Below, one piece after another: positions 18,760 through 26,397 of a stretch of DNA of 64,000 bases; positions within the stretch are counted from its first letter, which is position 1; the number at the start of each line of letters is the position of its first letter. This DNA comes from Bacteroides fragilis. Its GTDB lineage: Bacteria > Bacteroidota > Bacteroidia > Bacteroidales > Bacteroidaceae. The translations under genes and the position numbers were made by a program. The stretch is taken from positions 1 through 64,000 of the forward strand of contig NZ_SZUU01000006.1 in the NCBI RefSeq assembly GCF_019583405.1, read 5' to 3'. The notes under the pieces are model-generated. The model was not told where the DNA came from. It worked only from the letters and a program-made list of their open reading frames with translations, and ran no database searches.

Positions 18760-19674
18760 ATGACTGCCAAAACTTTAATCGTACTTATAGGGCCTACAGG
18801 CGTAGGAAAAACGGAGTTAAGCCTCCGTATAGCAGAACATTTCAAGACGAGTATCATTTCGTCTGACTCCCGGCAGTTATACGCCGAACTTAAGATAGGA
18901 ACAGCAGCTCCAACCCCAAAGCAATTAAAACGGGTCCCACATTACTTTGTAGGCACTTTGCAACTCACCGATTATTACAGTGCCGCCCAATATGAGGCGG
19001 AAGTAATATCTCTTCTTGAACTTTTATTCCAACAACATGATGTCGTTCTCCTCACAGGAGGTTCCATGATGTATGTAGATGCCATCTGTAAAGGTATTGA
19101 CGATATACCGACCGTGGATACCGAAACCCGTGAACTACTACTACATAAATACGAAACAGAAGGACTGGATAATCTCTGTGCCGAGCTGAAATTACTGGAC
19201 CCCGAATATTATAAAATTGTAGATTTAAAGAACCCCAAACGAGTCATTCACGCATTGGAAATCTGCTACATGACAGGAAAGACTTATACCTCCTTCCGTA
19301 CCCAACAAAAAAAAGAACGTCCTTTTCATATTCTGAAAATAGGATTGACTCGGGATCGTGCCGAACTGTATGACCGTATCAACCGCCGCGTAGACCAAAT
19401 GATGGAAGAAGGCTTACTGGAAGAAGCACGTTCTGTCTATGTCCATCGGAATCTGAACTCATTGAATACTGTTGGTTATAAGGAGATATTCAAGTATCTG
19501 GACGGAGAATGGGAACTTCCTTTTGCCATCGAAAAGATAAAGCAAAACTCACGTATCTATTCACGCAAACAAATGACTTGGTTCAAGCGGGATGAAGAAA
19601 TCCAATGGTTTCATCCTGAACAAGAGACGGAAATACTATCATACCTCCACACTCGATTAGATACTTATAAATAG
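18760..19674 (+). CDS. miaA: tRNA dimethylallyltransferase
   Basis: The 304-residue enzyme adds a dimethylallyl group to A37 of tRNAs that read codons starting with U. The P-loop [11 protein letters not shown] is near the N terminus. SSDSRQLY carries the family aspartate, and [16 protein letters not shown] and [12 protein letters not shown] are diagnostic. NTVGYKEIF and [11 protein letters not shown] near the end complete the picture. It is a single gene followed by a bidirectional hairpin. Confidence 0.94.
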   Translation: MTAKTLIVLIGPTGVGKTELSLRIAEHFKTSIISSDSRQLYAELKIGTAAPTPKQLKRVPHYFVGTLQLTDYYSAAQYEAEVISLLELLFQQHDVVLLTGGSMMYVDAICKGIDDIPTVDTETRELLLHKYETEGLDNLCAELKLLDPEYYKIVDLKNPKRVIHALEICYMTGKTYTSFRTQQKKERPFHILKIGLTRDRAELYDRINRRVDQMMEEGLLEEARSVYVHRNLNSLNTVGYKEIFKYLDGEWELPFAIEKIKQNSRIYSRKQMTWFKRDEEIQWFHPEQETEILSYLHTRLDTYK

Positions 19675-19748
19675 AAGGTTTATTTTTAAAGATAAGAGAG
19701 AAACAAGGCGGATAAAATAAAAAAAACAGCGAAACAAGTGTTATACCC

Positions 19749-19803
19749 CCACCGATTGAGGGTGTGTCGCTGTGATGAGTTATGACACACTCTCAGTCGG
19801 TGG
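19749..19803. terminator. bidirectional terminator between miaA and a histidine kinase gene
   Basis: The 20-base arm CCACCGATTGAGGGTGTGTC at 19749-19768 pairs with 19784-19803 with only two G-U type mismatches. A-rich sequence lies upstream and T-rich downstream, so it can end both the miaA transcript and the convergent kinase transcript. Confidence 0.75.
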
Positions 19804-19823
19804 CAGCAAAAATTTTATCTTTT

Positions 19824-21866
19824 TTATTTCTCCAGACCGTCTAAATCAATCTCTACGCTCACATCTGTTCCTTTGCCTGGAACAGAACTTAGAGTCAGAA
19901 CTCCTTTCAGGTTTTCCACACGTTCCTTTATGATAACCAGACCAATTCCCGACTTTCCGGTTTGTTGTTCAAAACCTTTGCCATTGTCAGCTATTGTCAA
20001 CTTTATCCTGTTTCCTTCCCGAACAAGAATAATCTCAATATGGGTGGCCTGCGCATGTTTCAGTGCATTGCTTGTAGCTTCCTGTACAATTCGGTAAATC
20101 TCCAATGCCACTTTCTGCGATAAATGGTCGAATCCCTCCTCCGGTTCAAGCGCCAAAGTCAGCTCGGTCTGTCCCGGTTGATTACGCTGACAGACATAAT
20201 CCTGAAGAATCTCCGACAGGGAAGCATACTTAAAGACAGGCGGCATCAAATCATGTGAAATTCCCCGCACTTCGGTTTGCAAAGCCTGCAATGTATCCAA
20301 AACCTCTTCCCTACTACTCGTCCCGTCAGCAATTTTCATTTTAATAGCCAGTAATTCGTTCGAAACATTATCATGGAGCTCTTTAGCCAAACGGTTTCGC
20401 TCTACCTCCAGGCCCTCAAGATAATACTGCACTTTACGCTGTTGTGCCTCATGCACCAAGGCTTGAAATTCGCGTTCCCTCTCCTCCAGCTTCGCCTTCT
20501 GCAATTCGACTGTCAATTCCGTTTCCTGCTGTTTCAGTTTGGCAATCTGTAACATTCCCTCATGAATACGCTGACGGGAACGATAACGTATCAGCAACAG
20601 AACAATCGTAATCAGCGCCAATACAATCAGGGTGACAGAGAGAATATTAATCCACTTGTTCTTTTCATTGATAGCCGTAAGCTGCTTCACCACCCTCTCT
20701 TTTTCGTCCAGACTATATTGTGTCCGTAACTTCTGAATAGTCTTACTACTGTTTTTATCAAACAACCGGGTTTCATATTTCAATGAATTGCGGGCAGCCT
20801 CCAGAGCTTTATTATAAAGCTCCTGTTTCTCGTACACCTTGGCCAATAAGGTATAGAAATCAATCAAAGAGTGATAATAATCCACCTCCTGTTCTTCATT
20901 CATTTTTTTCAGTTCATGCAATCCATCCTGCAGATGCCTCTCGGCCAATTCATAATCCGCCTGATAATAGGCAATCACCCCCGAAACATAGCTAAGTGAC
21001 ACGTTTGCATCGATCTTTTTAGGATTCATCAGTTTTTTACCCGTTTCAAAACATTGTTCCGCTTCCTTTATCTTACCGGCTTCACTATAGACAACTGCCT
21101 GATGCAAATAATTATCGGATATCACGTAGCCCACATCATATGGATTCTCGGTTGATGTGTATACTTCGAAAGCTTCCTGATTATATTTTGTCACAGAGTC
21201 CAATAAATCCATCCGGTGTTCATTTTGATATAAAGCATAGAAATACTTTGCTTTTAGGGTCCATTTCAATATCTGCTGAAAAGGGAAGTCTACCGGTAAA
21301 TCCTTCATTGCTTCCGACAATTCATTTAATCCCTCATCATCTTGCCACATCGAATAAATGATAGAAAGATCATAATAAATCTCCGTTAAGATTGCCGGCT
21401 TCACCGCATTGCGATTAAAATACTCGGCAGCCTGATAATAATTTTCATGCGCTTTTTCCATCAGGTTCTTATTCGAATAATAGATTCCGGCAATATAGTG
21501 CATCATACCGGCAATGTTATTGTTTTCAAACTTTCCCTTGTTCATAAAAGCACTATCCAGATAGTTTTTAGCCTCAGCCATGTGCCCAAGTTGATTTTCG
21601 AACATGGCTACAATGGAATAAAGACGGGTAACGACCGCTTTATCCTCCACCTCTTTCGCTTCCGGAATCAATTGCTTCAGCACAGCGATCTGATGTTCCC
21701 GCGAAAGATGTTCGATATCCCCGGTCATGTAATAACGTTCCATCAAAGGAATTTTTTTATTTTTCATCAGATTCATAATCGAATCATACTGTGCGGCATC
21801 ATCTTGTGCATCGGCCGCTACAACGTAGCAAAATAAAAATAAGAAAACAGATAGTAGTTTCTTCAT
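19824..21866 (-). CDS. TPR-containing sensor histidine kinase (NarX/DesK-like core)
   Basis: The 680-residue protein has a signal peptide (MKKLLSVFLFLFC), a periplasmic array of TPR-like helices (about 60-390), one transmembrane helix (about 405-425) and a coiled linker. The kinase core follows. The phosphoacceptor is in RLAKELHDNVSNE (His near 497), a HisKA_3 site, and the ATPase has ADNGKGFEQQ and SGIGLVIIKERV. Kinases of this class pair with LuxR-type regulators; none is next to it, so it is an orphan here. The start at 21866 fits the signal peptide; a 16-residue upstream extension is less likely. Confidence 0.86.
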   Translation of the reverse strand: MKKLLSVFLFLFCYVVAADAQDDAAQYDSIMNLMKNKKIPLMERYYMTGDIEHLSREHQIAVLKQLIPEAKEVEDKAVVTRLYSIVAMFENQLGHMAEAKNYLDSAFMNKGKFENNNIAGMMHYIAGIYYSNKNLMEKAHENYYQAAEYFNRNAVKPAILTEIYYDLSIIYSMWQDDEGLNELSEAMKDLPVDFPFQQILKWTLKAKYFYALYQNEHRMDLLDSVTKYNQEAFEVYTSTENPYDVGYVISDNYLHQAVVYSEAGKIKEAEQCFETGKKLMNPKKIDANVSLSYVSGVIAYYQADYELAERHLQDGLHELKKMNEEQEVDYYHSLIDFYTLLAKVYEKQELYNKALEAARNSLKYETRLFDKNSSKTIQKLRTQYSLDEKERVVKQLTAINEKNKWINILSVTLIVLALITIVLLLIRYRSRQRIHEGMLQIAKLKQQETELTVELQKAKLEEREREFQALVHEAQQRKVQYYLEGLEVERNRLAKELHDNVSNELLAIKMKIADGTSSREEVLDTLQALQTEVRGISHDLMPPVFKYASLSEILQDYVCQRNQPGQTELTLALEPEEGFDHLSQKVALEIYRIVQEATSNALKHAQATHIEIILVREGNRIKLTIADNGKGFEQQTGKSGIGLVIIKERVENLKGVLTLSSVPGKGTDVSVEIDLDGLEK

Positions 21867-21948
21867 AAGTAAATAATAATTAAAGTGTAATACTCTGACA
21901 TTTTCTTCTGTCACTCTGCCAACCGAAGGTTAAGCCTTGTGTTAGTCA

Positions 21949-21978
21949 CAAAAGTACAAATAATATAATTGGAGCAAA
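21949..21978 (-). promoter_or_regulatory. promoter of the TPR histidine kinase
   Basis: On the minus strand TTTG (21978-21975) and TACTTTTG (21956-21949) are 18 bases apart, close to the usual 19-21. The -7 element is a perfect match. Confidence 0.6.
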
Positions 21979-22090
21979 TTAAAATCAAACATAATTTCAA
22001 TAAACAAATATGCCGATAGAGTCTGCACATGTCCCTTTGCAGTCTCTATCGGCATATCCGTTTATTGGAATGATATCAATAACAATTATT

Positions 22091-23440
22091 TTAGTCTTCC
22101 GGATTCATGGTAGAAAAAGAAAGCTTATTTAAATCATTCGTTTTTTTTCCTTTCAACGTAATCAAAATAACACCATGTTCGGCCTTATCTCCATAGATCT
22201 TTACAGATTCTCTGTCTTTCAGCACACTGATCGACTCAATCATATCCGGATTGATTGCCTCCATTTGTTCGCCGGTTATCTCTTTTCCATCTACCATAAT
22301 CAGCGGTTGAGGCTGAAAATCGGTCTGCCTGGTTGCAAACAGAGACAATCCACTTCTTTTCAATCCATCCGAGATAGTAAGTGCATTCGGAACAGATACC
22401 GTATCCAACTGCGAAACTTCAATGACCATCTTCGCCGGAACATCCTTTTTCACGGTGTCCACTGCTACTCCGATCTTTTTTTCCGGCACTTTTTTCTCCA
22501 CTATTTGCTTTAAATCATTAACTTTGACGACCGAAATTTCTTCCATCTTACCAGAAATTTCAGGACGTGCAAATGCAGTCACAGCAATGGCGGCCAAAGG
22601 AAGTACATACAAATACTTCAATCGTGCCCAAGGATTTGATTTTTCTTTTAACATCATAGTGATACGTTTTTTAAGTTTACTGTGATTAAAGCTGTTGGCC
22701 ATAGAGTAGAGCCTTGTGCCAACAGCTTTCTTTATCAGTAATAACTGATATTGCTTAGCATTGACACCTTCCCTTATCACCGTTTCATCAGCCTCGTACT
22801 CATGTATATTCTGCAGTTCCTGCTTCAACAGCCAGGAAGCCGGATTAAACCATTGAAAGAAAATACAGATATCCGCAATCAGTAAATCGACAGAATGCCG
22901 GTTACAGATATGAGCCGTTTCATGGATTAGTATTTCTCGACCGTCTTCTTCTAAATCTTTCTTAGAAATAACAATGTATTTCATCCAGCTAAAAGGAGAA
23001 ATTTTGCTCTGATGGGTCACTAAAGTTATTCCATTTTCCATCTTTTCTTTCTTGCCCGACCTCAACAATGCCAGCAAACGGCTCAGGGAATAAAGATGGC
23101 GGCACACCAAAAAGAGGATGCCTGATAAATAGATTACCAAAATGATCTGAATGCCCGATACGGATCCCCCTTCTGCCTGTGCCACCCCAGATGCCGGCAT
23201 ATCCGCCATCATCAATAGTTGTTCGATAGTAAGCATCGTCTGATGCATTTCTGTCTGTTGGGTAGTAGTCAGTTGAATCAGAGGCAGCAACAGTGAAAGC
23301 AGCAAAAGAGCCAACAGAGCAATTCGGTTGAACCGGTGAAACGTCTCCTTGCTCAGCAATAAACGATAAAACAGATAAAAAATCGCCAAACAAACAGATG
23401 ACTTCAGTATATAGACAAAAAAGACTCCCATACTATTCAA
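22091..23440 (-). CDS. BlaR1/MecR1-like M56 peptidase with plug-like C terminus
   Basis: The 449-residue membrane protein has four hydrophobic segments in its first 300 residues and a zinc peptidase site HETAH (about residues 173-177). This is the M56 family, where the peptidase senses a signal and cleaves or releases a BlaI-type repressor. The C-terminal 70 residues (IMVDGKEITGEQM, ISVLKDRESVKIYG) look like the plug segment of TonB-dependent receptors, not a penicillin-binding sensor. So it is unlikely to sense beta-lactam in the classical way. The blaI-like gene lies 28 bases upstream. Confidence 0.83.
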   Translation of the reverse strand: MNSMGVFFVYILKSSVCLAIFYLFYRLLLSKETFHRFNRIALLALLLLSLLLPLIQLTTTQQTEMHQTMLTIEQLLMMADMPASGVAQAEGGSVSGIQIILVIYLSGILFLVCRHLYSLSRLLALLRSGKKEKMENGITLVTHQSKISPFSWMKYIVISKKDLEEDGREILIHETAHICNRHSVDLLIADICIFFQWFNPASWLLKQELQNIHEYEADETVIREGVNAKQYQLLLIKKAVGTRLYSMANSFNHSKLKKRITMMLKEKSNPWARLKYLYVLPLAAIAVTAFARPEISGKMEEISVVKVNDLKQIVEKKVPEKKIGVAVDTVKKDVPAKMVIEVSQLDTVSVPNALTISDGLKRSGLSLFATRQTDFQPQPLIMVDGKEITGEQMEAINPDMIESISVLKDRESVKIYGDKAEHGVILITLKGKKTNDLNKLSFSTMNPED

Positions 23441-23468
23441 TTATTAAAAATCCGGTTTCTACCCCATT

Positions 23469-23834
23469 TTAGTCCTCATTTCCCCGTTCTACCTCCTGAA
23501 TCAGTTTTTTGAGATCATCGAGTGAAATATCTTCTTCCTTCACCAGTGACGAAACGGCACTGAGATATGAATTATTGAAATATTTACTAATCACACTCTT
23601 CAACGTGCGTTTACTAAAGTCGGACTCACTGACAACCGCATAATATTGGTAAGTATTACCATAAGTATGGTGTGCCAGAAAACCTTTCTCCTCCAATCCA
23701 CGCACAATAGTAGACAAGGTATTGAAATGTGGCTTCGGCTCATCATAGAATGCCAACATTTCTTTCACAAACAAAGGACCTTTTTCCCAAAAAAAGCCCA
23801 TGATTTCCTCTTCTTTAGCTGTCAATCCTTTCAT
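23469..23834 (-). CDS. BlaI/MecI family transcriptional repressor
   Basis: The 121-residue protein is a winged-helix repressor of the BlaI/MecI/CopY (Penicillinase_R) family. LTAKEEEIMGFFWEKGP begins the family pattern, and FNTLSTIVRGLEEKGFL is the recognition-helix region. It should dimerize and repress its own operon until the M56 partner inactivates it. No beta-lactamase or other target gene is beside the pair. The operon order repressor-peptidase is the usual one. Confidence 0.88.
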   Translation of the reverse strand: MKGLTAKEEEIMGFFWEKGPLFVKEMLAFYDEPKPHFNTLSTIVRGLEEKGFLAHHTYGNTYQYYAVVSESDFSKRTLKSVISKYFNNSYLSAVSSLVKEEDISLDDLKKLIQEVERGNED

Positions 23835-24016
23835 AACTTTTCATCTTTTACATGCAAATAACGAAAAGATTTAGTTCAAAAACTAATTTTAGCAGTTAAT
23901 TAAAACTAAAGCTGATAGTTTTATGATAAAGCATAAACAGTGAAACATTCCCAACTGGTAAAGTGTTATTTCATACATTTTTTAACCGTTTGCTATGCTA
24001 ATTCAAAAAAAATTCT

Positions 24017-24024
24017 CACCTTTG
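24017..24024 (+). promoter_or_regulatory. -7-like element before the structured RNA region
   Basis: CACCTTTG differs from TAnnTTTG by one base. A TTTG at 23989-23992 lies 24 bases upstream, a little too far for a standard -33. If used, transcription would begin near 24031, just before ACTACGTTTTTT. Confidence 0.35.
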
Positions 24025-24030
24025 TAGTGT

Positions 24031-24200
24031 ACTACGTTTTTTGAATTTTATTAGAGACAATAGAAAGCAAACTTTCTGTCTTACAACAGCCAAGAGCATA
24101 TAATTTAGTTATATGCTTGCGGCTTTGTCATAAAGACAACGGTTCTGCCCCCGTGATTAGGTTGTAATGGCCTAAACTGCATGCTTTCTATCCTCTGGAT
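24031..24200 (+). ncRNA. candidate structured RNA (leader or small RNA)
   Basis: Several nested pairings can be read by eye. TAGAAAGC (24061-24068) pairs with GCTTTCTA (24183-24190) as a closing stem. TTACAAC (24081-24087) pairs with GTTGTAA (24161-24167). GCATATAA (24096-24103) pairs with TTATATGC (24109-24116), extended by AGCC/GGCT. TTGTC/GACAA forms a small hairpin at 24125-24139, and TTAGG/CCTAA (24157-24175) would compete with the second stem. This layout suggests a folded RNA of about 130-170 bases, either independent or the leader of the gene at 24268. A 6S-like or Bacteroidales-1-type RNA is conceivable but I cannot confirm it. Confidence 0.4.
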
Positions 24201-24267
24201 TCAAATATGCGTAGTACAGCGGATCAGCAGGGCCGTTCATTTTTCCCTGTCTATTTACGTTTAAGCC

Positions 24268-24657
24268 ATGGGCAAACCTACTATCAAAATATTATATTTC
24301 CACCGTGGGAAAACCGACTCAAATGATTATTACAGATTGGATTACATTATCCAACGAGGCAGGAAGATTCTATACTATGCCACAGAAACCAAGGACTTTG
24401 AATATTCAGACTGCTTCACTTCTTCCTGTTTAGCCGAACGGAAAGAAACTATTCTTGATACAGCCAAATACATTTTCAAAGTTCACAAAGTGAAATATTC
24501 CCGCCTGATATTAAATCCAGGCTACTCTTATATCACTAAATATAAATCCCGTATCCGACAGATGTGCACCGCCACCCGATTCTGTAAATCTGATATTATC
24601 TGGACGACGTGTCCCCGGAGTTTCATTCCTATTTCAAAGATTCCATTTTCATTTTAG
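24268..24657 (+). CDS. hypothetical protein, 129 residues
   Basis: I do not recognise this protein. It is basic and rich in Lys, Tyr, Ile and Cys, begins MGKPTIKILYFHRGKTD and contains YRLDYIIQRGRKILYYATE. No signal peptide or membrane segment is visible. It lies downstream of the folded RNA region and 74 bases ahead of a strong Rho-independent terminator, so it is plausibly part of one transcript. It could be a real small gene or a chance frame. Confidence 0.4.
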   Translation: MGKPTIKILYFHRGKTDSNDYYRLDYIIQRGRKILYYATETKDFEYSDCFTSSCLAERKETILDTAKYIFKVHKVKYSRLILNPGYSYITKYKSRIRQMCTATRFCKSDIIWTTCPRSFIPISKIPFSF

Positions 24658-24731
24658 TTTTTTCTTTCAGTTTAAACCTTTATATACATCCTTAAATCCA
24701 GACCTCTACAACAAACTCAACCAGTTGATGT

Positions 24732-24774
24732 GAACCGCTGTTTCTTTATTGCCCCCCGTAAAGAGCAGCGGTTC
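24732..24774 (+). terminator. Rho-independent terminator
   Basis: GAACCGCTG (24732-24740) pairs with CAGCGGTTC (24766-24774) and, inside, TCTTTA pairs with TAAAGA. The hairpin is followed by TTTTTA. It closes the transcript of the 24031-24657 region. Confidence 0.8.
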
Positions 24775-24882
24775 TTTTTATCCTACCAATCAAGCAAATA
24801 AACATCTTTAATTTGCTCTACTTGTAAATCACCGTATATCAATATCTTACGTTTTATCTCACCATCGTTATTCCGGCCCGCG

Positions 24883-24957
24883 TACCCGGGCTCATGGGCC
24901 CAGGTATGCGGGCTCATGGGCACACATACGCGGGCTCATGGGCCCGGGTATGCGGGA
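24883..24957. repeat. GC-rich tandem repeat, three 22-bp units plus a partial
   Basis: Units start at 24883, 24905 and 24927, each built on TAYSCGGGCTCATGGGC followed by five variable bases; a fourth begins at 24949 with TATGCGGGA. The units contain GGGC/GCCC complementarity and can fold. The block is much richer in G and C than its surroundings. Confidence 0.8.
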
Positions 24958-25092
24958 CGAGATAAGGACCGCACCATTTCCTATTAAACAACGAAGAAAA
25001 ACAAAATACTTTAAAAGATATATTTGCTTAAAATGCGCACAATTCGCATTTGTCATTCAAACACTTACGTAAAATATCACCTTAAAACAGAA

Positions 25093-25206
25093 GGTGGAAG
25101 ATGGAAGATGCGGGTGGAAGATAAATGGCTGAAAAACGCGATCTTCCACCCATTCAACAGCGTGATTATTAAACAGATAGATCTTAAAAGGTGGAAGATG
25201 GAAGAT
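25093..25206. repeat. direct and inverted copies of a GGTGGAAGAT motif
   Basis: GGTGGAAGATGGAAGAT occurs at 25093-25109 and 25190-25206. A shorter copy GGTGGAAGAT is at 25113-25122 and its exact inverse ATCTTCCACC at 25141-25150, so the middle pair can form a hairpin. The small open frame across this block is made of the repeat and I do not treat it as a gene. Confidence 0.75.
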
Positions 25207-25347
25207 CGAAAATCATTTTTTGCAGGAGAGGGTATTTCAAATCCGGAAAGTGAACGATATGGTCACGCAAGAGGGTGAAGATTTCAGGTATCCGCAACTA
25301 TACGGCATATTTTCAGCTACTTGCATGCGTTTCCCGAAATTATCACG

Positions 25348-25355
25348 TACCTTTG
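25348..25355 (+). promoter_or_regulatory. -7 element of the GSCFA-murF/alr unit
   Basis: TACCTTTG is a perfect TAnnTTTG, 26 bases before the GSCFA start codon. A -33 element at standard spacing is unclear. Confidence 0.5.
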
Positions 25356-25381
25356 TACCCCCGTTATAGAATTACTTAATT

Positions 25382-26368
25382 ATGAACCTGAATACTCCGG
25401 TAGAAATTCCATCTGGATTCATCCCTATCAGCCATGCCCAGCAACTGCTGATTATGGGTTCCTGCTTCGCAGAGAACATCGGAACCCTGCTTGCTGAAAA
25501 TAAATTCCAGATCGACATCAATCCATTTGGTATCTTATATAATCCACGATCCGTCTCAATGGCTTTGCGCGAAATCATCAGCCAAAAGCAGTACAAAGCA
25601 TCCGATCTGTTTCTGCATCGCGAATGTTGGCACAGCCCGATGCATCACGGTTCTTTCTCCGCCGCTACCCTTGAAGATACCTTACGGAATATCCAAGCCC
25701 GTCTGGAACAGGCACATAAAGAGCTGAAACAACTTGACCGGCTTATGCTGACCTTCGGCACCGCATACGTATACGAACAAAAAGAGACAGGAAAGGTAGT
25801 AGCCAACTGCCACAAATTGCCTGAAAAGAGTTTTATACGCCGCCGCCTTGAGATAGACGAGATAGTAGAAGACTATACCCTGCTGTTGGACGAATTGCTC
25901 TCTTTGAATCCTCAACTAAAAATCTTGTTCACAGTCAGCCCCATTCGCCACATACGAGACGGAATGCATGCCAACCAGCTCAGTAAAAGCGTGCTGCTGC
26001 TTGCCATAGACCGGCTGATGCAACGTTATCCACAGGTCACTTGCTACTTCCCTTCTTATGAAATAGTATTGGATGAACTTCGGGACTATCGCTTCTATGC
26101 AGATGATATGGTACACCCATCCACGTTGACCGTCAATTATCTATGGGAGCGTTTTTCGGAGACTTTCTTCACCCCCGAAACCCAAAACCTGATCAAAGAG
26201 TGTGAAACGATACGAAAAGCGATTGCGCACAAACCTTTCCATCCCGAGTCGGAAGAGCATAAAAGATTTTTAGGACAAATTGTGTTAAAAATAGAACGAC
26301 TTAACGGAAAATACCCGTACTTAGATTTCGAAAAAGAAACAAACATGTGCCGACTGGCGCTTCAATAA
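25382..26368 (+). CDS. GSCFA domain protein
   Basis: The 328-residue protein holds the motif that names its family, GSCFA at residues 26-30 (MGSCFAENIG). It also has LTFGTAYVYE and FTVSPIRHIRDG, and DDMVHPS near the end. The spacing resembles an SGNH/GDSL-type hydrolase, with DxxH in the last block. The biochemical role of GSCFA proteins is not established. It lies just upstream of murF-alr, which fits a cell wall link, though this is only context. Confidence 0.85.
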   Translation: MNLNTPVEIPSGFIPISHAQQLLIMGSCFAENIGTLLAENKFQIDINPFGILYNPRSVSMALREIISQKQYKASDLFLHRECWHSPMHHGSFSAATLEDTLRNIQARLEQAHKELKQLDRLMLTFGTAYVYEQKETGKVVANCHKLPEKSFIRRRLEIDEIVEDYTLLLDELLSLNPQLKILFTVSPIRHIRDGMHANQLSKSVLLLAIDRLMQRYPQVTCYFPSYEIVLDELRDYRFYADDMVHPSTLTVNYLWERFSETFFTPETQNLIKECETIRKAIAHKPFHPESEEHKRFLGQIVLKIERLNGKYPYLDFEKETNMCRLALQ

Positions 26369-26397
26369 ATGTGCAAACATGCCAATGCTTTAATATT

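Noticed and set aside
24883..24957. Short regular repeats that could suggest a CRISPR array
   Set aside because: The units are adjacent with no unique spacers, and no cas gene is present. It is a plain tandem repeat.
25024..25278. An 84-residue plus-strand frame
   Set aside because: Most of its text is the translated GGTGGAAGAT repeat; nothing suggests a protein.
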